64,000 nt of DNA, taken from the NCBI GenBank assembly GCA_963848955.1, contig CAWKFQ010000024.1, positions 1 through 64,000 of the forward strand, in the 5' to 3' direction. This DNA is from DASUPK01 sp963848955. GTDB taxonomy: Bacteria > Actinomycetota > Thermoleophilia > Solirubrobacterales > 70-9. Positions 16,160-24,734 of the stretch are shown here, piece by piece. Position 1 is the first letter of the stretch; the number at the start of each line of letters is the position of its first letter. The position numbers and the translations under genes were made by a program. The notes below the pieces were generated by a model that saw nothing but the letters and a program-made list of their open reading frames with translations, was not told the DNA's origin and made no database searches.

Positions 16160-17113
16160 CTACTCGCGGGCCCGGGCGCGCTCTCGCTCGAGCTCGAGCT
16201 CGGTGCGGACTCCCATGGCGGTCAACACGTCGTGCGCCTCCTCGAGACTCGCCGCGGGTGAGACCGCCGTGGCGAGCGGGATCGCCGAGTTGGCCGCCGC
16301 CGGCGGGTCGAAGAAGAACGTCAGCGCCCCGAGCGAGGTGAGCTCGACCGTCCGCCGCCCGCCGCGAATCGGGACGCTGCCACGCTCGCCACGGGCGCAG
16401 CGCACCGCCATCAGGCTCGCCTCGGTCGGCACAGACTCCGCGGCCGCCTCGACCAGATCGCACGCCTCCGGGGTGAGGGCCCAGGCGCCGAGCAGGGCGT
16501 CGGCGGATTGCAGCTCCGTGATCCGCCCGAGCACCTCGTTCGGAGTGAGCTCGCCGTCGCAGCCGGGCCCGTAGACCGCCGCAATCAGATCGCCGTCCCA
16601 GCTCGCGCCAGCACGCTGGGACGAGCGCGCCAGGATCAGTCCCGCGGCGAGCACGACCGCGTCGCACAGTGGGCTCGCCAGGCCCGGCTCGTCACCGTGG
16701 GCGAGCACGTCCCCGCCCACGTCGAGCAGCACGACGGCGTCGCAGCCGAGCTCGTTCGCTGCCTCGGCGAGCCCGGTCGCGAGCGCGGCCGGTCCGCGGG
16801 TGATGTCGAGCAGGAGCACGGGGCTGCCCAGGTGCGCCGCCATCTTCGATTCCGAGAACTCGATGCCGTCGAGACTGGTCGTGCCGCCCTCGGTGAGCAC
16901 CGCGGCCGACCCGCACGGCCGCCCGTCGCGGATCTCCTCAAGCGAGCGCGGGCCTGGGCGCGGGTCGATCGGCGAGCGCTCCCAGGCGACCCCACCGAGC
17001 ACCCATTCCGTGCCCAGCCGATCGAGGAGTGTGCTCACCCCCAGGGCACCGACCACGTCGCCGCCTCCGCCCATGCCGATCAGCAGGGCACGGTCAGCGT
17101 TTTTTAGAGCCCG
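16160..17113 (-). CDS. DUF1152 domain protein
   Basis: A roughly 315-residue protein of the DUF1152 family, function unknown. LLIGMGGGGDVVGALGVSTL is a glycine-rich nucleotide-binding-like start, followed by PVLLLDITRGPAALATGLAE, GCDAVVLLDVGGDVLAHGDE and LAAGLILARSS, the family core. The start is unclear: the first in-frame ATG (17074) falls inside the glycine loop, yet LKNADRALLIG just upstream is clearly part of the fold and no ATG, GTG or TTG precedes it before the neighbouring gene's stop at 17125. A lost start codon through a one-base error in the A6 run at about 17101 is possible. It is co-directional with DUF1802. Confidence 0.75.
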   Translation of the reverse strand, partial: RALKNADRALLIGMGGGGDVVGALGVSTLLDRLGTEWVLGGVAWERSPIDPRPGPRSLEEIRDGRPCGSAAVLTEGGTTSLDGIEFSESKMAAHLGSPVLLLDITRGPAALATGLAEAANELGCDAVVLLDVGGDVLAHGDEPGLASPLCDAVVLAAGLILARSSQRAGASWDGDLIAAVYGPGCDGELTPNEVLGRITELQSADALLGAWALTPEACDLVEAAAESVPTEASLMAVRCARGERGSVPIRGGRRTVELTSLGALTFFFDPPAAANSAIPLATAVSPAASLEEAHDVLTAMGVRTELELERERARARE

Positions 17114-17124
17114 GAGAGTCGAAC

Positions 17125-17751
17125 CTAAGCCGGGACGAGCTCGCCCTGGCAGATCTCGCGGATCGCCTCCGCGGCGCGGCCGAACTCCTCGTCCGCCATC
17201 ACCGGAGTGCCCTCGAAGGGAAGATCGCGATCGATCTCCACCCACGAACGGCAGCCCTGGTGCTCGTCCTTGACGCGCACCGTGACCGGCCGCGGGATGC
17301 GGTGCACCCGGAGCAGCAGCACGTGCAGCGGATGGCGGCGCTTCCACGACAGCCGCTTCTGCGCGTAGTCGGAGGTCCAGACGTGGAAGGGCGTCAGCGC
17401 CTCGACCACCCGATGGTCGTCGGTCGTGAAGTGATCGGTGATCTCGGCCCAGGCGCGGATCCGCACCCGGTCGGGCTGCGGGATGCCGCCGTCCTGGAGC
17501 AACGCGCGCGGGGGCGGCTCCTCGTCGGGCCAGACGCCCTCCTCGAGGGCACGCCGGAGCTCCGGGTGGTGCGACTCGCGAACGAGGTCATTGCGCTGGT
17601 GGTCGAATGTGGGATAGAGGAAGAACTGGTCGTGCTCGACCTCGAAATGCTTGTTCTCCTCACGAATACCGCCCTTCCGAAGGGCGACGAGCTGCTCACC
17701 CTCGGCCAGCGCGCGGACGGTTACGGCCCACTCTTTGAAAGCAATCGGCAT
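17125..17751 (-). CDS. DUF1802 family protein
   Basis: A 208-residue protein matching DUF1802, a family of unknown function found in actinobacteria, cyanobacteria and archaea. AFKEWAVTVRALAEGEQLVA and LRKGGIREENKHFEVEHDQF open it, and FFLYPTFDHQRNDLV is the other signature. It looks soluble, with no membrane segment. Length is normal for the family. It lies directly upstream of the DUF1152 gene on the same strand with almost no gap, so the two are probably co-expressed. Confidence 0.85.
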   Translation of the reverse strand: MPIAFKEWAVTVRALAEGEQLVALRKGGIREENKHFEVEHDQFFLYPTFDHQRNDLVRESHHPELRRALEEGVWPDEEPPPRALLQDGGIPQPDRVRIRAWAEITDHFTTDDHRVVEALTPFHVWTSDYAQKRLSWKRRHPLHVLLLRVHRIPRPVTVRVKDEHQGCRSWVEIDRDLPFEGTPVMADEEFGRAAEAIREICQGELVPA

Positions 17752-17866
17752 GAGTTCAGGAAGTGATCGGGTTCGGATTCAGGGGGGAGGGGCTGGGTAC
17801 CAAGTTCCGGGCATCGGAGCCCCCTCGGAGGCGAGCAGTCTAGAGGACGACTTTCGCTTTGACAAG

Positions 17867-17889
17867 GCTTGTGCGCGATTGTCACAAGC
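17867..17889. promoter_or_regulatory. Inverted repeat in the hyuB-DUF1802 gap
   Basis: GCTTGTG (17867-17873) and CACAAGC (17883-17889) form seven-base arms around nine bases, in the otherwise featureless 238-base gap 17752-17989. TTGTCACAA-like half sites suggest a protein-binding site for the promoter of the DUF1802-DUF1152 pair. I see nothing else in this gap. Confidence 0.3.
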
Positions 17890-17989
17890 GAGCTGACTTA
17901 GTTGTAATAAGCCGATACCCCATTCCCATGCGACATCGGCCCTGGTTGACCGGCCAATCGGACCCGATTCGCGATTCCGTGAGGGACGC

Positions 17990-19504
17990 CTAGGAATTCG
18001 GTTCGGAGCCGAATCCTCCGCCGCCGGGCGTCTCGATCCGCAGCCGATCGCCTCGCTCCAGCTCGCCCTCGCCCTTGGCGGGCAGGGGCTCGCCGTTGAG
18101 CAGATCCCTTCCAACGGCCCCCGGCGCGCCCCCCTCGCGGCCCTGCGGCGCGTTCCGCCGCCGCTCTCCGATCAGCGTGTAGCGCATCGGCTCGAGCGCT
18201 TCGAGCTCGCGGGCGATCCCATCGCCGCCACGGTGTTTGCCGGCGCCGCCGCTGCCATGGCGGATCGAGAGCTCGGTGACCCGCACCGGGTACTGGGTCT
18301 CGAGCGCCTCGATCGGCGTGTTCAGCGTGTTCGACATCGCGACGTGCTCGGCGCTCGGCCCGTCGGCGTCGGGACAGGCGCCCTGGCCGCCTCCGATCGT
18401 CTCGTAGTAGGTCCAGCCCTCGGCGGCGAGCGTCACGTTGTTCATCGTCCCCTGGCCGTTGGCCCCCACCGGTGCGAAGGCCGCGAGGGCCTCGAAGACG
18501 AGGTCGGCGACCCGGCTCGAGGTCTCGACATTGCCGCCGACCACGGCGGCGGGCGGCCGCGCGTTGAGCAGCGACCCCTCCGGGGCGCTCACCGCTACCG
18601 GCCGCCAGGCGCCTGCCGAGGGCGGTGCGTCCGGGTCGCAGACGACGCGCACCGCGTAGAAGCACGCCGCCTTGGTGACCGACAGCGGGCAGTTGAGGTT
18701 GCCCTCGATCTGCTCGGCGCTGCCGTCGAAGTCGAGCTCCAGGGATTCGCCGCGGACCGTGGCACGCAGGCGCAGGGGGATGTCGCCGTCGAGTCCCTCG
18801 AGCACGTCCTCGGCCGAGCTCTCGCCGTCGGGCATCTGATCGAGCGCCGCGCGGGTCCGCCGCTCCGCGTAGTCGAGGATCTCGGCGGTCGCCGCCCGCA
18901 GCAGCTCGATCCCCCGCCGCTCGGCGAGCCGGCGGAGCCTGCGGCTCCCGCTGAGGTTGGCGGCGCGCTGGGCGCGCAGGTCGGCGAGGCGCTGCTCGGG
19001 GTTGCGCATCCGCGAGGCGAGGTCCGAGAGCACCGCGTCGTCGGCGCGGGTGGGCGGGATCACCACGCCCTCCTCGTCGAGCGTCACCGAGAGCGCCGGC
19101 ATGCCGCCCGGGGTGGGGCCGCCGATGTCGGCGTGGTGGGCACGGCTCGCGGCGAAGCCGAGCAGCTCTCCTCGCTCGAAGATCGGCGAGATCAGGGTGA
19201 TGTCGGGAAGGTGGGTGCCCCCTCGGTAGGGGTCGTTGAGGATCCAGAGATCCCCGTCGCGGTGATCCTCGTCGACGATCACGGCGACGGCGTCGGGCAT
19301 CGAGCCGAGGTGCACCGGGATGTGCTCCGCCTGCATGACCAGCTCGCCGCCGGCATCGAAGAGCGCGGTCGAGCAGTCGTGGCGCTCGGTGATGTTGGGC
19401 GAGTGCGCCGAGCGGATCAGTACGGCGCCCATCTCGTCGCAGGCGGCTCGCAGCGCGCCTGTCATCACCTGGAGATCAACGGGGTCGAGGGACGGCTTCG
19501 CCAT
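17990..19504 (-). CDS. Hydantoinase B/oxoprolinase family protein
   Basis: A 504-residue HyuB-type subunit. DPVDLQVMTGALRAACDEMG, then RHDCSTALFDAGGELVMQAE and the metal-site region HIPVHLGSMPDAV, then DLWILNDPYRGGTHLPDITL are family landmarks. HyuA and HyuB form an ATP-dependent enzyme that opens lactam rings such as 5-oxoproline or N-methylhydantoin; acetone carboxylases are relatives. ATG 19504 is favoured because it overlaps the hyuA stop by one base (TGATG). An in-frame GTG just upstream is also possible. The true substrate is not evident. No racemase or amidohydrolase gene accompanies the pair. Confidence 0.9.
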   Translation of the reverse strand: MAKPSLDPVDLQVMTGALRAACDEMGAVLIRSAHSPNITERHDCSTALFDAGGELVMQAEHIPVHLGSMPDAVAVIVDEDHRDGDLWILNDPYRGGTHLPDITLISPIFERGELLGFAASRAHHADIGGPTPGGMPALSVTLDEEGVVIPPTRADDAVLSDLASRMRNPEQRLADLRAQRAANLSGSRRLRRLAERRGIELLRAATAEILDYAERRTRAALDQMPDGESSAEDVLEGLDGDIPLRLRATVRGESLELDFDGSAEQIEGNLNCPLSVTKAACFYAVRVVCDPDAPPSAGAWRPVAVSAPEGSLLNARPPAAVVGGNVETSSRVADLVFEALAAFAPVGANGQGTMNNVTLAAEGWTYYETIGGGQGACPDADGPSAEHVAMSNTLNTPIEALETQYPVRVTELSIRHGSGGAGKHRGGDGIARELEALEPMRYTLIGERRRNAPQGREGGAPGAVGRDLLNGEPLPAKGEGELERGDRLRIETPGGGGFGSEPNS

Positions 19505-21507
19505 CACACGGGTTGCTCCTCGGCTCCGCCTCGGAGCACCCTCGCATCAATCGACCCGGCCTCGTCCACGGAAGCCTTCCAGCCGGGGGGCAGGACGAGG
19601 GTCGCCTCGGGCAGTTCGAAGACACACGGTCCCTCGGCCGCGAAGCCGGCCTGCGGCTCCCCACGTAGCACGCGTGTCCCGACCCATTCCCCGCCGAAGC
19701 GAGCCTCGCGCTCGCTCTCCTCCAGCGACCCGTCCGGGGCGGCCCGGGGGTGGGGCTCGGGACCCGGTTCGACCGCCGCGACCCGGATCGTCACCAGCTC
19801 GAGCCTGCCCTCCGGGTCGTGGTAGCCGTAGCGGGCCTCGTGCTCGCGGGCGAAGTCCTCGGCGAGTCGATCGGGGTCCGGTTTCGGCGCCCCGGGGATG
19901 GGCAGCTCGAAGGCCTGGCCGCGGTAGCGAAGCTCGTAGACCACCTCCAGATCCGCGTCCTCCATCCCTGCGAGCAGCGGCTCGCTCAGGGCCCTGACCT
20001 CGCCGGCCAGGCGCTCGGAGGAGATCTCGTCCGCCGACAGCAGGACGGTGCGAGCGGTGTCGCGGCGGTGTCCGGCGGCGATCAGCCCGAGAGCGGAGAG
20101 GACTCCGCTGGCGCGCGGGCAGACGAGACGCGTGATCTCGAGCTCATCCGCCAAGGCCGCCGCGTGCATCGGTCCGGCTCCACCGAACGGCAGGAGGGCG
20201 TATCCCCGTGGGTCCACGCCGCGCTCGACGGTGACCACGCGCATTGCCCGAATCATCTCCTGGTTGGTCACGCGGACGATCCCCTCGGCGGTCTCGGTCT
20301 CGCCGAGGCCGAGGTCCTCGCCCAGCGAGGCGACCGCCCTGCGGGCAGCATCGACGTCGAGCGCGACCCCTCCGGCGAGGTCGGAGTCCGACGAGAGGTA
20401 GCCGAGGAGCAGGTTCGCGTCGGTGACGGTTGCCTCGGTGCCCCCCCGGTCGTAGCAGGCGGGCCCCGGTTCAGCTCCGGCCGAGCGGGGACCGACACGC
20501 AGAGCTCCTCCGGCGTCCCGCCAGCCGATCGAGCCGCCCCCGGCGCCGACCGTGTGGACATCGACCATCGGCAGCTGGATCGGGCGCCCCTCGATCTCGC
20601 GCGAATCGGTCCGCCTCACCTCTCCGGCGTCGACCACGCAGACGTCGCATGAGGTGCCGCCCATGTCGACGCCGATGGCATCGGGGTGGCCGGTGCCGCT
20701 GGCGAGCAGGCCGGCCCCGACCGCGCCTCCCGCCGGCCCGGAGAGCACGCTCCAGGCGCCCGATCGCCCCGCCTCGGCGGCGTCGGCCGTCCCGCCCGAG
20801 GAGCGCATCACCTCGGGCTCGGCCAAACCGCGCTCGCGGCAGGCATGGGTGAGGCTGCCCAGGTAGCGACCGAGCAGGGGGGAGAGGTAGGCGTCGATGA
20901 CGGTGGTGGAGAAGCGCTCGTACTCCCGAAAGGCGGGGAGCACCTCGTGTGAGGTGGAGACGTGGAGGTCGGGCAGAGCCTCGCGCAGCGCCGAGGCGAT
21001 CCGCTGCTCGTGAGCCGGGTCGCGGAACGCGAAGAGAAGGCAGACCGCCACGGACTCCGCGCCGGCGCCTCGCAGCCGATCGACCAGATCACCGACCTCG
21101 TCCTCGGCCAGCTCCTCGACCACGCCCTCGGCGCCGATCCGCTCCGCCGCCTCGAAGCGCAGCTCGGGGTCGACCAGCGGACGGGGCTTGGGGCGGCAGG
21201 GGTGATAGAGGCTGGGACGGTCCTGACGGCCGATCTCGAGGAGGTCGGCGAAGCCGCGCGTCGCGACCAGAGCCGTGCGCGCGCCGCGCTCCTCCAGCAG
21301 CGCGTTCGTGCCGACCGTCATGCCATGGGTGAACGCCTCGACGTCGGCGGGTTCGGCCTCGGCGCGCCTCAGCACCTCCTCGACGGCCGCGATCACGCCG
21401 CGGGACTGGTCGGCGGGCGTGCTCGGCACCTTCGCCGTGTGGAGAACGTCGCCGTCGAGCAGCGCCGCGTCGGTGAAGGTTCCACCGACGTCGACGCCGA
21501 GCAGCAT
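19504..21507 (-). CDS. Hydantoinase A/oxoprolinase family protein
   Basis: A 667-residue HyuA-type subunit with an actin-like ATPase fold. MLLGVDVGGTFTDAALLDG is the N-terminal phosphate loop, FTHGMTVGTNALLEERGART the hydantoinase A N-domain signature, AIGVDMGGTSCDVCVVDAGE the second phosphate loop, and LLPFGGAGPMHAAALADELE the conserved C-terminal motif. It pairs with HyuB for ATP-driven lactam hydrolysis. TAGGTT six bases before the ATG suggests a leaderless mRNA. The last 14 codons (DARVLRGGAEEQPV) are provided entirely by a copy of the dispersed palindromic repeat at 19507-19550, so the natural C-terminus has been replaced or extended. Confidence 0.92.
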   Translation of the reverse strand: MLLGVDVGGTFTDAALLDGDVLHTAKVPSTPADQSRGVIAAVEEVLRRAEAEPADVEAFTHGMTVGTNALLEERGARTALVATRGFADLLEIGRQDRPSLYHPCRPKPRPLVDPELRFEAAERIGAEGVVEELAEDEVGDLVDRLRGAGAESVAVCLLFAFRDPAHEQRIASALREALPDLHVSTSHEVLPAFREYERFSTTVIDAYLSPLLGRYLGSLTHACRERGLAEPEVMRSSGGTADAAEAGRSGAWSVLSGPAGGAVGAGLLASGTGHPDAIGVDMGGTSCDVCVVDAGEVRRTDSREIEGRPIQLPMVDVHTVGAGGGSIGWRDAGGALRVGPRSAGAEPGPACYDRGGTEATVTDANLLLGYLSSDSDLAGGVALDVDAARRAVASLGEDLGLGETETAEGIVRVTNQEMIRAMRVVTVERGVDPRGYALLPFGGAGPMHAAALADELEITRLVCPRASGVLSALGLIAAGHRRDTARTVLLSADEISSERLAGEVRALSEPLLAGMEDADLEVVYELRYRGQAFELPIPGAPKPDPDRLAEDFAREHEARYGYHDPEGRLELVTIRVAAVEPGPEPHPRAAPDGSLEESEREARFGGEWVGTRVLRGEPQAGFAAEGPCVFELPEATLVLPPGWKASVDEAGSIDARVLRGGAEEQPV
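19507..19550 (-). repeat. REP-like palindromic repeat, copy 1
   Basis: Read on the plus strand it begins ACACGGGTTGCTCC and ends GGAGCACCCTCGCATCAA. GGG-T-TGCTCC pairs with GGAGCA-CCC leaving one bulged T. It overlaps the 3' end of hyuA and is translated as its C-terminus. Confidence 0.75.
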
Positions 21508-21580
21508 GGGGCCAACCTACCGGGGGTGTGTGCGGGGCCCGACCCCCCGGGCGGGCCCGCTCACACTGCCCCAGGGAAAC

Positions 21581-22063
21581 CTAGGCTGCCGCCCCCTCCT
21601 GCACCAAACGGGTTGCGGCTCGGCTTTCGCCTTCCCGCACCCTCGCATCATTCTCGACGATCTCCTCGAGGTGCTTGTGCGAGGGGCAGTAATCCATCGC
21701 CGGCAGCGGCTCGCGCTGGCACGGAGTGCCCTTGCGAGTGCTAGCCAGACAGTTGCGCTGTTGGCCGTCCAGCGTTACGTCGGCCGGCAGGGAATCGAGG
21801 AACTCCTCGATCCGCTCGACGTGCCGCTCGATGACCATGTAGACGCGCACCTGCTCGGCGAGCACGAAGTGCTCCCGGATCTCGGTGAAAAGCGTCTTGG
21901 CGGGCCGGGCGAAATAGCGACGATCCGAGACCAATCTCTGAATCGTGGCCTCACATGCCTCCAGGATCTGCCGCCTCGCCGCCAGCGTTCTCTCGCTGCT
22001 GCCGCCACACGTATCGATGCGGGGGACCAGATCTCTGTAGATGGAACGACTGAATTGATACAT
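21581..22063 (-). CDS. Conserved helical protein with C-terminal zinc motif
   Basis: A 160-residue protein. The first 100 residues look fully helical (YQFSRSIYRDLVPRIDTCGG, RRQILEACEATIQRLVSDRR, FVLAEQVRVYMVIERHVERI). They are followed by a small Cys/His cluster, CLASTRKGTPCQREPLPAMD then YCPSHKH, that fits a single zinc site with spacing C-x9-C-x10-C-x2-H. Similar proteins occur in Thermoleophilia, to my recollection, with no known function. AAGGAGA lies nine bases before ATG 22063, an unusually strong ribosome site for this window. Its long upstream region (22064-22224) is AT-rich and full of palindromes. The last 20 or so residues come from a copy of the dispersed repeat (21606-21650). Confidence 0.65.
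   Translation of the reverse strand: MYQFSRSIYRDLVPRIDTCGGSSERTLAARRQILEACEATIQRLVSDRRYFARPAKTLFTEIREHFVLAEQVRVYMVIERHVERIEEFLDSLPADVTLDGQQRNCLASTRKGTPCQREPLPAMDYCPSHKHLEEIVENDARVREGESRAATRLVQEGAAA
21606..21650 (-). repeat. REP-like palindromic repeat, copy 2
   Basis: The plus strand reads AAACGGGTTGCGG ... CCGCACCCTCGCATCA. The upper stem is TGCGG/CCGCA instead of TGCTCC/GGAGCA of copy 1: both arms have changed together, preserving pairing. It lies inside the 3' coding end of the 160-residue protein and encodes DARVREGESRAATRL. Confidence 0.7.
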
Positions 22064-22083
22064 CCTGATCTCTCCTTGTCCCC

Positions 22084-22128
22084 CCTGAAGCCTCGTCCGT
22101 AGGGCAACCTTGCCCCGGACCCTTCAGG
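22084..22128 (-). promoter_or_regulatory. Stem-loop in the leader of the zinc-motif gene
   Basis: Three nested pairings are visible: CCTGAAG (22084-22090) with CTTCAGG (22122-22128), GTCCG (22095-22099) with CGGAC (22116-22120), and GGGCAA (22102-22107) with TTGCCC (22110-22115). On the transcript it lies just upstream of the ribosome site of the gene at 22063, so it may control that gene's expression. Confidence 0.5.
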
Positions 22129-22143
22129 CGAATGAGGATTCAA

Positions 22144-22196
22144 GCATGCCCAAAAGTAAGTAGAGTTAAGCATGAATTAAGTACTTTTAGGTATGC
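22144..22196. promoter_or_regulatory. AT-rich inverted repeat upstream of the zinc-motif gene
   Basis: GCATGCCCAAAAGTA (22144-22158) is the inverse of TACTTTTAGGTATGC (22182-22196) at 13 of 15 positions. A second small palindrome, TTAA-n7-TTAA (about 22166-22180), lies between the arms. The segment is far richer in A and T than its surroundings. It probably holds the promoter and binding sites for a dimeric regulator of the gene at 22063. Confidence 0.5.
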
Positions 22197-22224
22197 CTGG
22201 GACCAGTTTTTTGGGTAGGCACGC

Positions 22225-23667
22225 CTAGATCCAGCTCTCCCAGCGCATCTGATCGCCCCCGCAGACCAGGTGGCGACCGTCGAGCGCCGGGTCGCGCTCG
22301 GGGAATTCGAGGCGCCGGTGGGAGCCCCTCGACTCCTCGCGTTCGAGCGCGAAGCGCGCGATCAGGCGAGCGAGCGGATATGGGTCGGAGAGCAGTCGCT
22401 CCAGCTGCTCCGCGCTGCGCAGGGGCCCGCCAGTTCCCAGACCGCGTCGCGGGTCGACGGGAGCGGTGGCTCGAAGCGCCAGTCGGGTGGATCGGGCGGC
22501 GGGACCGGCGTCCGGCTCCACCGAGGCTGCCTTCGCGGCCCTCGCGCCGAGGACGAAGCATTCGGTGAGCGAGTTCGACGCGAGGCGGTTCGCCCCGTGC
22601 AGCCCGGTGCAGGCGCACTCGCCGACCGCGAACAGCCTCGGTAGGGAGGAGCGCCCCTCGAGATCTGCCGCGATCCCGCCCATGACGTAGTGGGAGGCGG
22701 GGGCGACCGGGATCGGCTCGTGCAGGGGGTCATACCCGGCCTCGCGGAGAGCGGCGAACACGCTCGGGAAGCGGGCCTCGGGCAGCTCCCGCATGTCGAG
22801 CAGCACATGACCGGCGCCATCTCGCTTCATCTGATCCAGGACCGCGAGCGTGACGGCGTCGCGCGGCGCGAGCTCGTCCGTGAACCGCTCGCCGTCTGCG
22901 CCGAGCAGCCTTGCCCCCTCACCGCGAACGGCCTCCGTGACGAGCATGCCATCCGACTTCGTGCCCGGCGCCGACAGTGCCGTCGGGTGGAACTGGCAGA
23001 ACTCGAGATCCGCGAGGTCAGCGCCGGCGGCGTTGGCCATCACTGGCCCGGCCCCGATCGCGCCCCAGGGATTGGTGGTGCGGGCCCAGAGCGCCGCGGC
23101 GCCCCCGGTGGCGAGGATCGTGGCCCGCGCCTGAATTCCTCCGATGTCGGTGATCACGCCGTGGCAGCGCTCGCCGTCGCTCCAGAGCGCGACGGCTGAG
23201 GTCCTCTCGATCACGTCTATCCGCTCGTCCTCAGCGGCGAGCTCCGCCAGCCGCTCGGTGATCCGGCGGCCGGTCGCGGCTCCGCCGGCATGCACCACCC
23301 GTCTGCGGGAATGCCCGCCTTCCAGGGCGAGCGACAGGCTCTCGTCCGGAAGGAGATCGAAATGGACGCCGCGTCGCTGGAGCTCCCAGACGACGCCCGG
23401 TGCCTCCCGTGCCAGCAGCTCGGCAGCCGATCGTCGGCAGGCTCCTCTCCCGGCCGCGATCGTGTCCTCCACGTGCTGCTCCGGAGAGTCATCGGGGCCG
23501 ATCGCGGCCGCGAGCCCGCCCTGCGCCCAGAAGCTGGAGCTCTCCGAGAGCGGCTTCCGCAACACCATCGCCACTCGTGAACCCGCGTCCGCCGCGGTCA
23601 GCGCCGAGTAGAGGCCGGCGGCGCCGCCGCCCACCACCACGACGTCGAGGGGCTCGTCCGGCGTCAT
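22225..23667 (-). CDS. nadB: L-aspartate oxidase
   Basis: A 480-residue FAD enzyme that oxidises L-aspartate to iminoaspartate, the first step of de novo NAD synthesis. DVVVVGGGAAGLYSALTAAD is the FAD-binding Rossmann motif; SSSFWAQGGLAAAIGPDDSP, ADLEFCQFHPTALSAPGTKS, LVTEAVRGEGARLL and GECACTGLHGANRLASNSLT are family motifs including active-site His and Arg regions. It is slightly shorter than E. coli NadB. TAGGTT ten bases upstream of the ATG suggests a leaderless start. The usual partners nadA and nadC are not in this window. Confidence 0.93.
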   Translation of the reverse strand: MTPDEPLDVVVVGGGAAGLYSALTAADAGSRVAMVLRKPLSESSSFWAQGGLAAAIGPDDSPEQHVEDTIAAGRGACRRSAAELLAREAPGVVWELQRRGVHFDLLPDESLSLALEGGHSRRRVVHAGGAATGRRITERLAELAAEDERIDVIERTSAVALWSDGERCHGVITDIGGIQARATILATGGAAALWARTTNPWGAIGAGPVMANAAGADLADLEFCQFHPTALSAPGTKSDGMLVTEAVRGEGARLLGADGERFTDELAPRDAVTLAVLDQMKRDGAGHVLLDMRELPEARFPSVFAALREAGYDPLHEPIPVAPASHYVMGGIAADLEGRSSLPRLFAVGECACTGLHGANRLASNSLTECFVLGARAAKAASVEPDAGPAARSTRLALRATAPVDPRRGLGTGGPLRSAEQLERLLSDPYPLARLIARFALEREESRGSHRRLEFPERDPALDGRHLVCGGDQMRWESWI

Positions 23668-23712
23668 CGGGCGACGAAACCTATATGCTAGGGCGCGGTA
23701 CCTGACGGTTTA

Positions 23713-24734
23713 ATGCCTGGATCGCGGGGCTGTACCTCAGACATCCGAGCTCGTTCGAGCACGACACCGGTGGCCATCCGGAGAACGCCAGGCGCCTGAC
23801 AGCGATCGAGGAGGCGATGTCGGAGCGCGAGTGGCTGGGGATGGAACTGGTCGAGGCCCCGGCCGCCACGCGCGAGCAGCTCGAAAGGGTCCACAGCGCC
23901 ACCCACATCGACTCGATCAGGGAGCTCGCTGAGCGGGGCGGGGGACCGATCGACCTGGACACCGTGGCGAGCGCCGGCTCGTGGAATGCCGCACTCCATG
24001 CGGCCGGCGGGGCTGTCGGTGCCGCCGAGCGCCTCAACGTTGAGGGCGGTTTCGCGTTCTGTGGCCTGCGTCCGCCCGGGCACCACGCCGAGCGGGACCG
24101 TGCGATGGGTTTCTGCCTGTTCAACAACGTCGCCGTGGCGGCTGCCCACGCGATCGCGGAGCTGGGGGTCGAGCGGGTCCTGGTCCTCGACTGGGACGTC
24201 CATCACGGCAACGGGACGGAGGCGATCTTCTACGGCTCCTCCGAGGTGCTCTACGCGAGCATCCATCAGAGCCCGCTCTACCCGGGGACAGGGGCCGCCA
24301 CGGACTTCGGCAGAGGGGAAGGAGAGGGCTACACCGTCAACCTGCCGGTGCCGCCGGGGAGCGGCCCCGATGAGTTCCTCTCCCTGGTCCAGGCGGTGGT
24401 CGCGCCGATCGCACGTCAGTGGAGGCCCGGACTGCTCTGCGTCTCGGCGGGTTACGACGCGCACCGCGACGACCCGCTCGCCAACTGCGATCTGGACGAC
24501 GCCGCCTACGGCGACATGGCCGCAACGATGCGTGACCTCGCGGCGGAGCTGGGGGTCCCGGTGCTGATCTGCCTGGAGGGCGGCTACTCGCTCGGGGCGC
24601 TGTCGCGCTCGGTGGTCACCACCCTCGAGGGATTCTCGGGCGACCGCGAGCCGCGGACCGCTCCCGCCGAGGCGGCGGCCCCCTACCGGCAGCGGCTGGC
24701 GCGCTTCTGGCCGGCACTCGAGAGGCCGGTCTAG
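23713..24734 (+). CDS. Histone deacetylase family (acetoin-utilisation-like) hydrolase
   Basis: A class II HDAC-like zinc amidohydrolase of about 340 residues, probably removing acetyl groups from polyamines, lysines or small amides. HPENARRLTAIEEAM, LRPPGHHAERDRAMGFCLFN (the His-His catalytic dyad), VLVLDWDVHHGNGTEAIFYG (zinc-binding Asp and His), and LCVSAGYDAHRDDPLANCDL (second zinc Asp) are diagnostic. The conserved N-terminus (LYLRHPSSFEHDTGGHPE) has no start codon in frame. ATG 23713 becomes usable if one G is missing from the G run at about 23726, giving MPGSRGLYLRHPSS. It diverges from nadB and converges with the coiled-coil gene; the two stop codons share CTAG. Confidence 0.85.

Noticed and set aside
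16140..16261. Short plus-strand frame starting MSRPVRLLAGPG after the GGTGTTTGTG hairpin
   Set aside because: It is antisense to the DUF1152 gene end, has no recognisable content and no independent support beyond a nearby GATAT.
18233..19825. Long plus-strand frame of 530 codons antisense to hyuB/hyuA
   Set aside because: High GC leaves the reverse frame open; codons are biased to Arg/Gly/Val without domain motifs, and the minus strand carries clear HyuB signatures.
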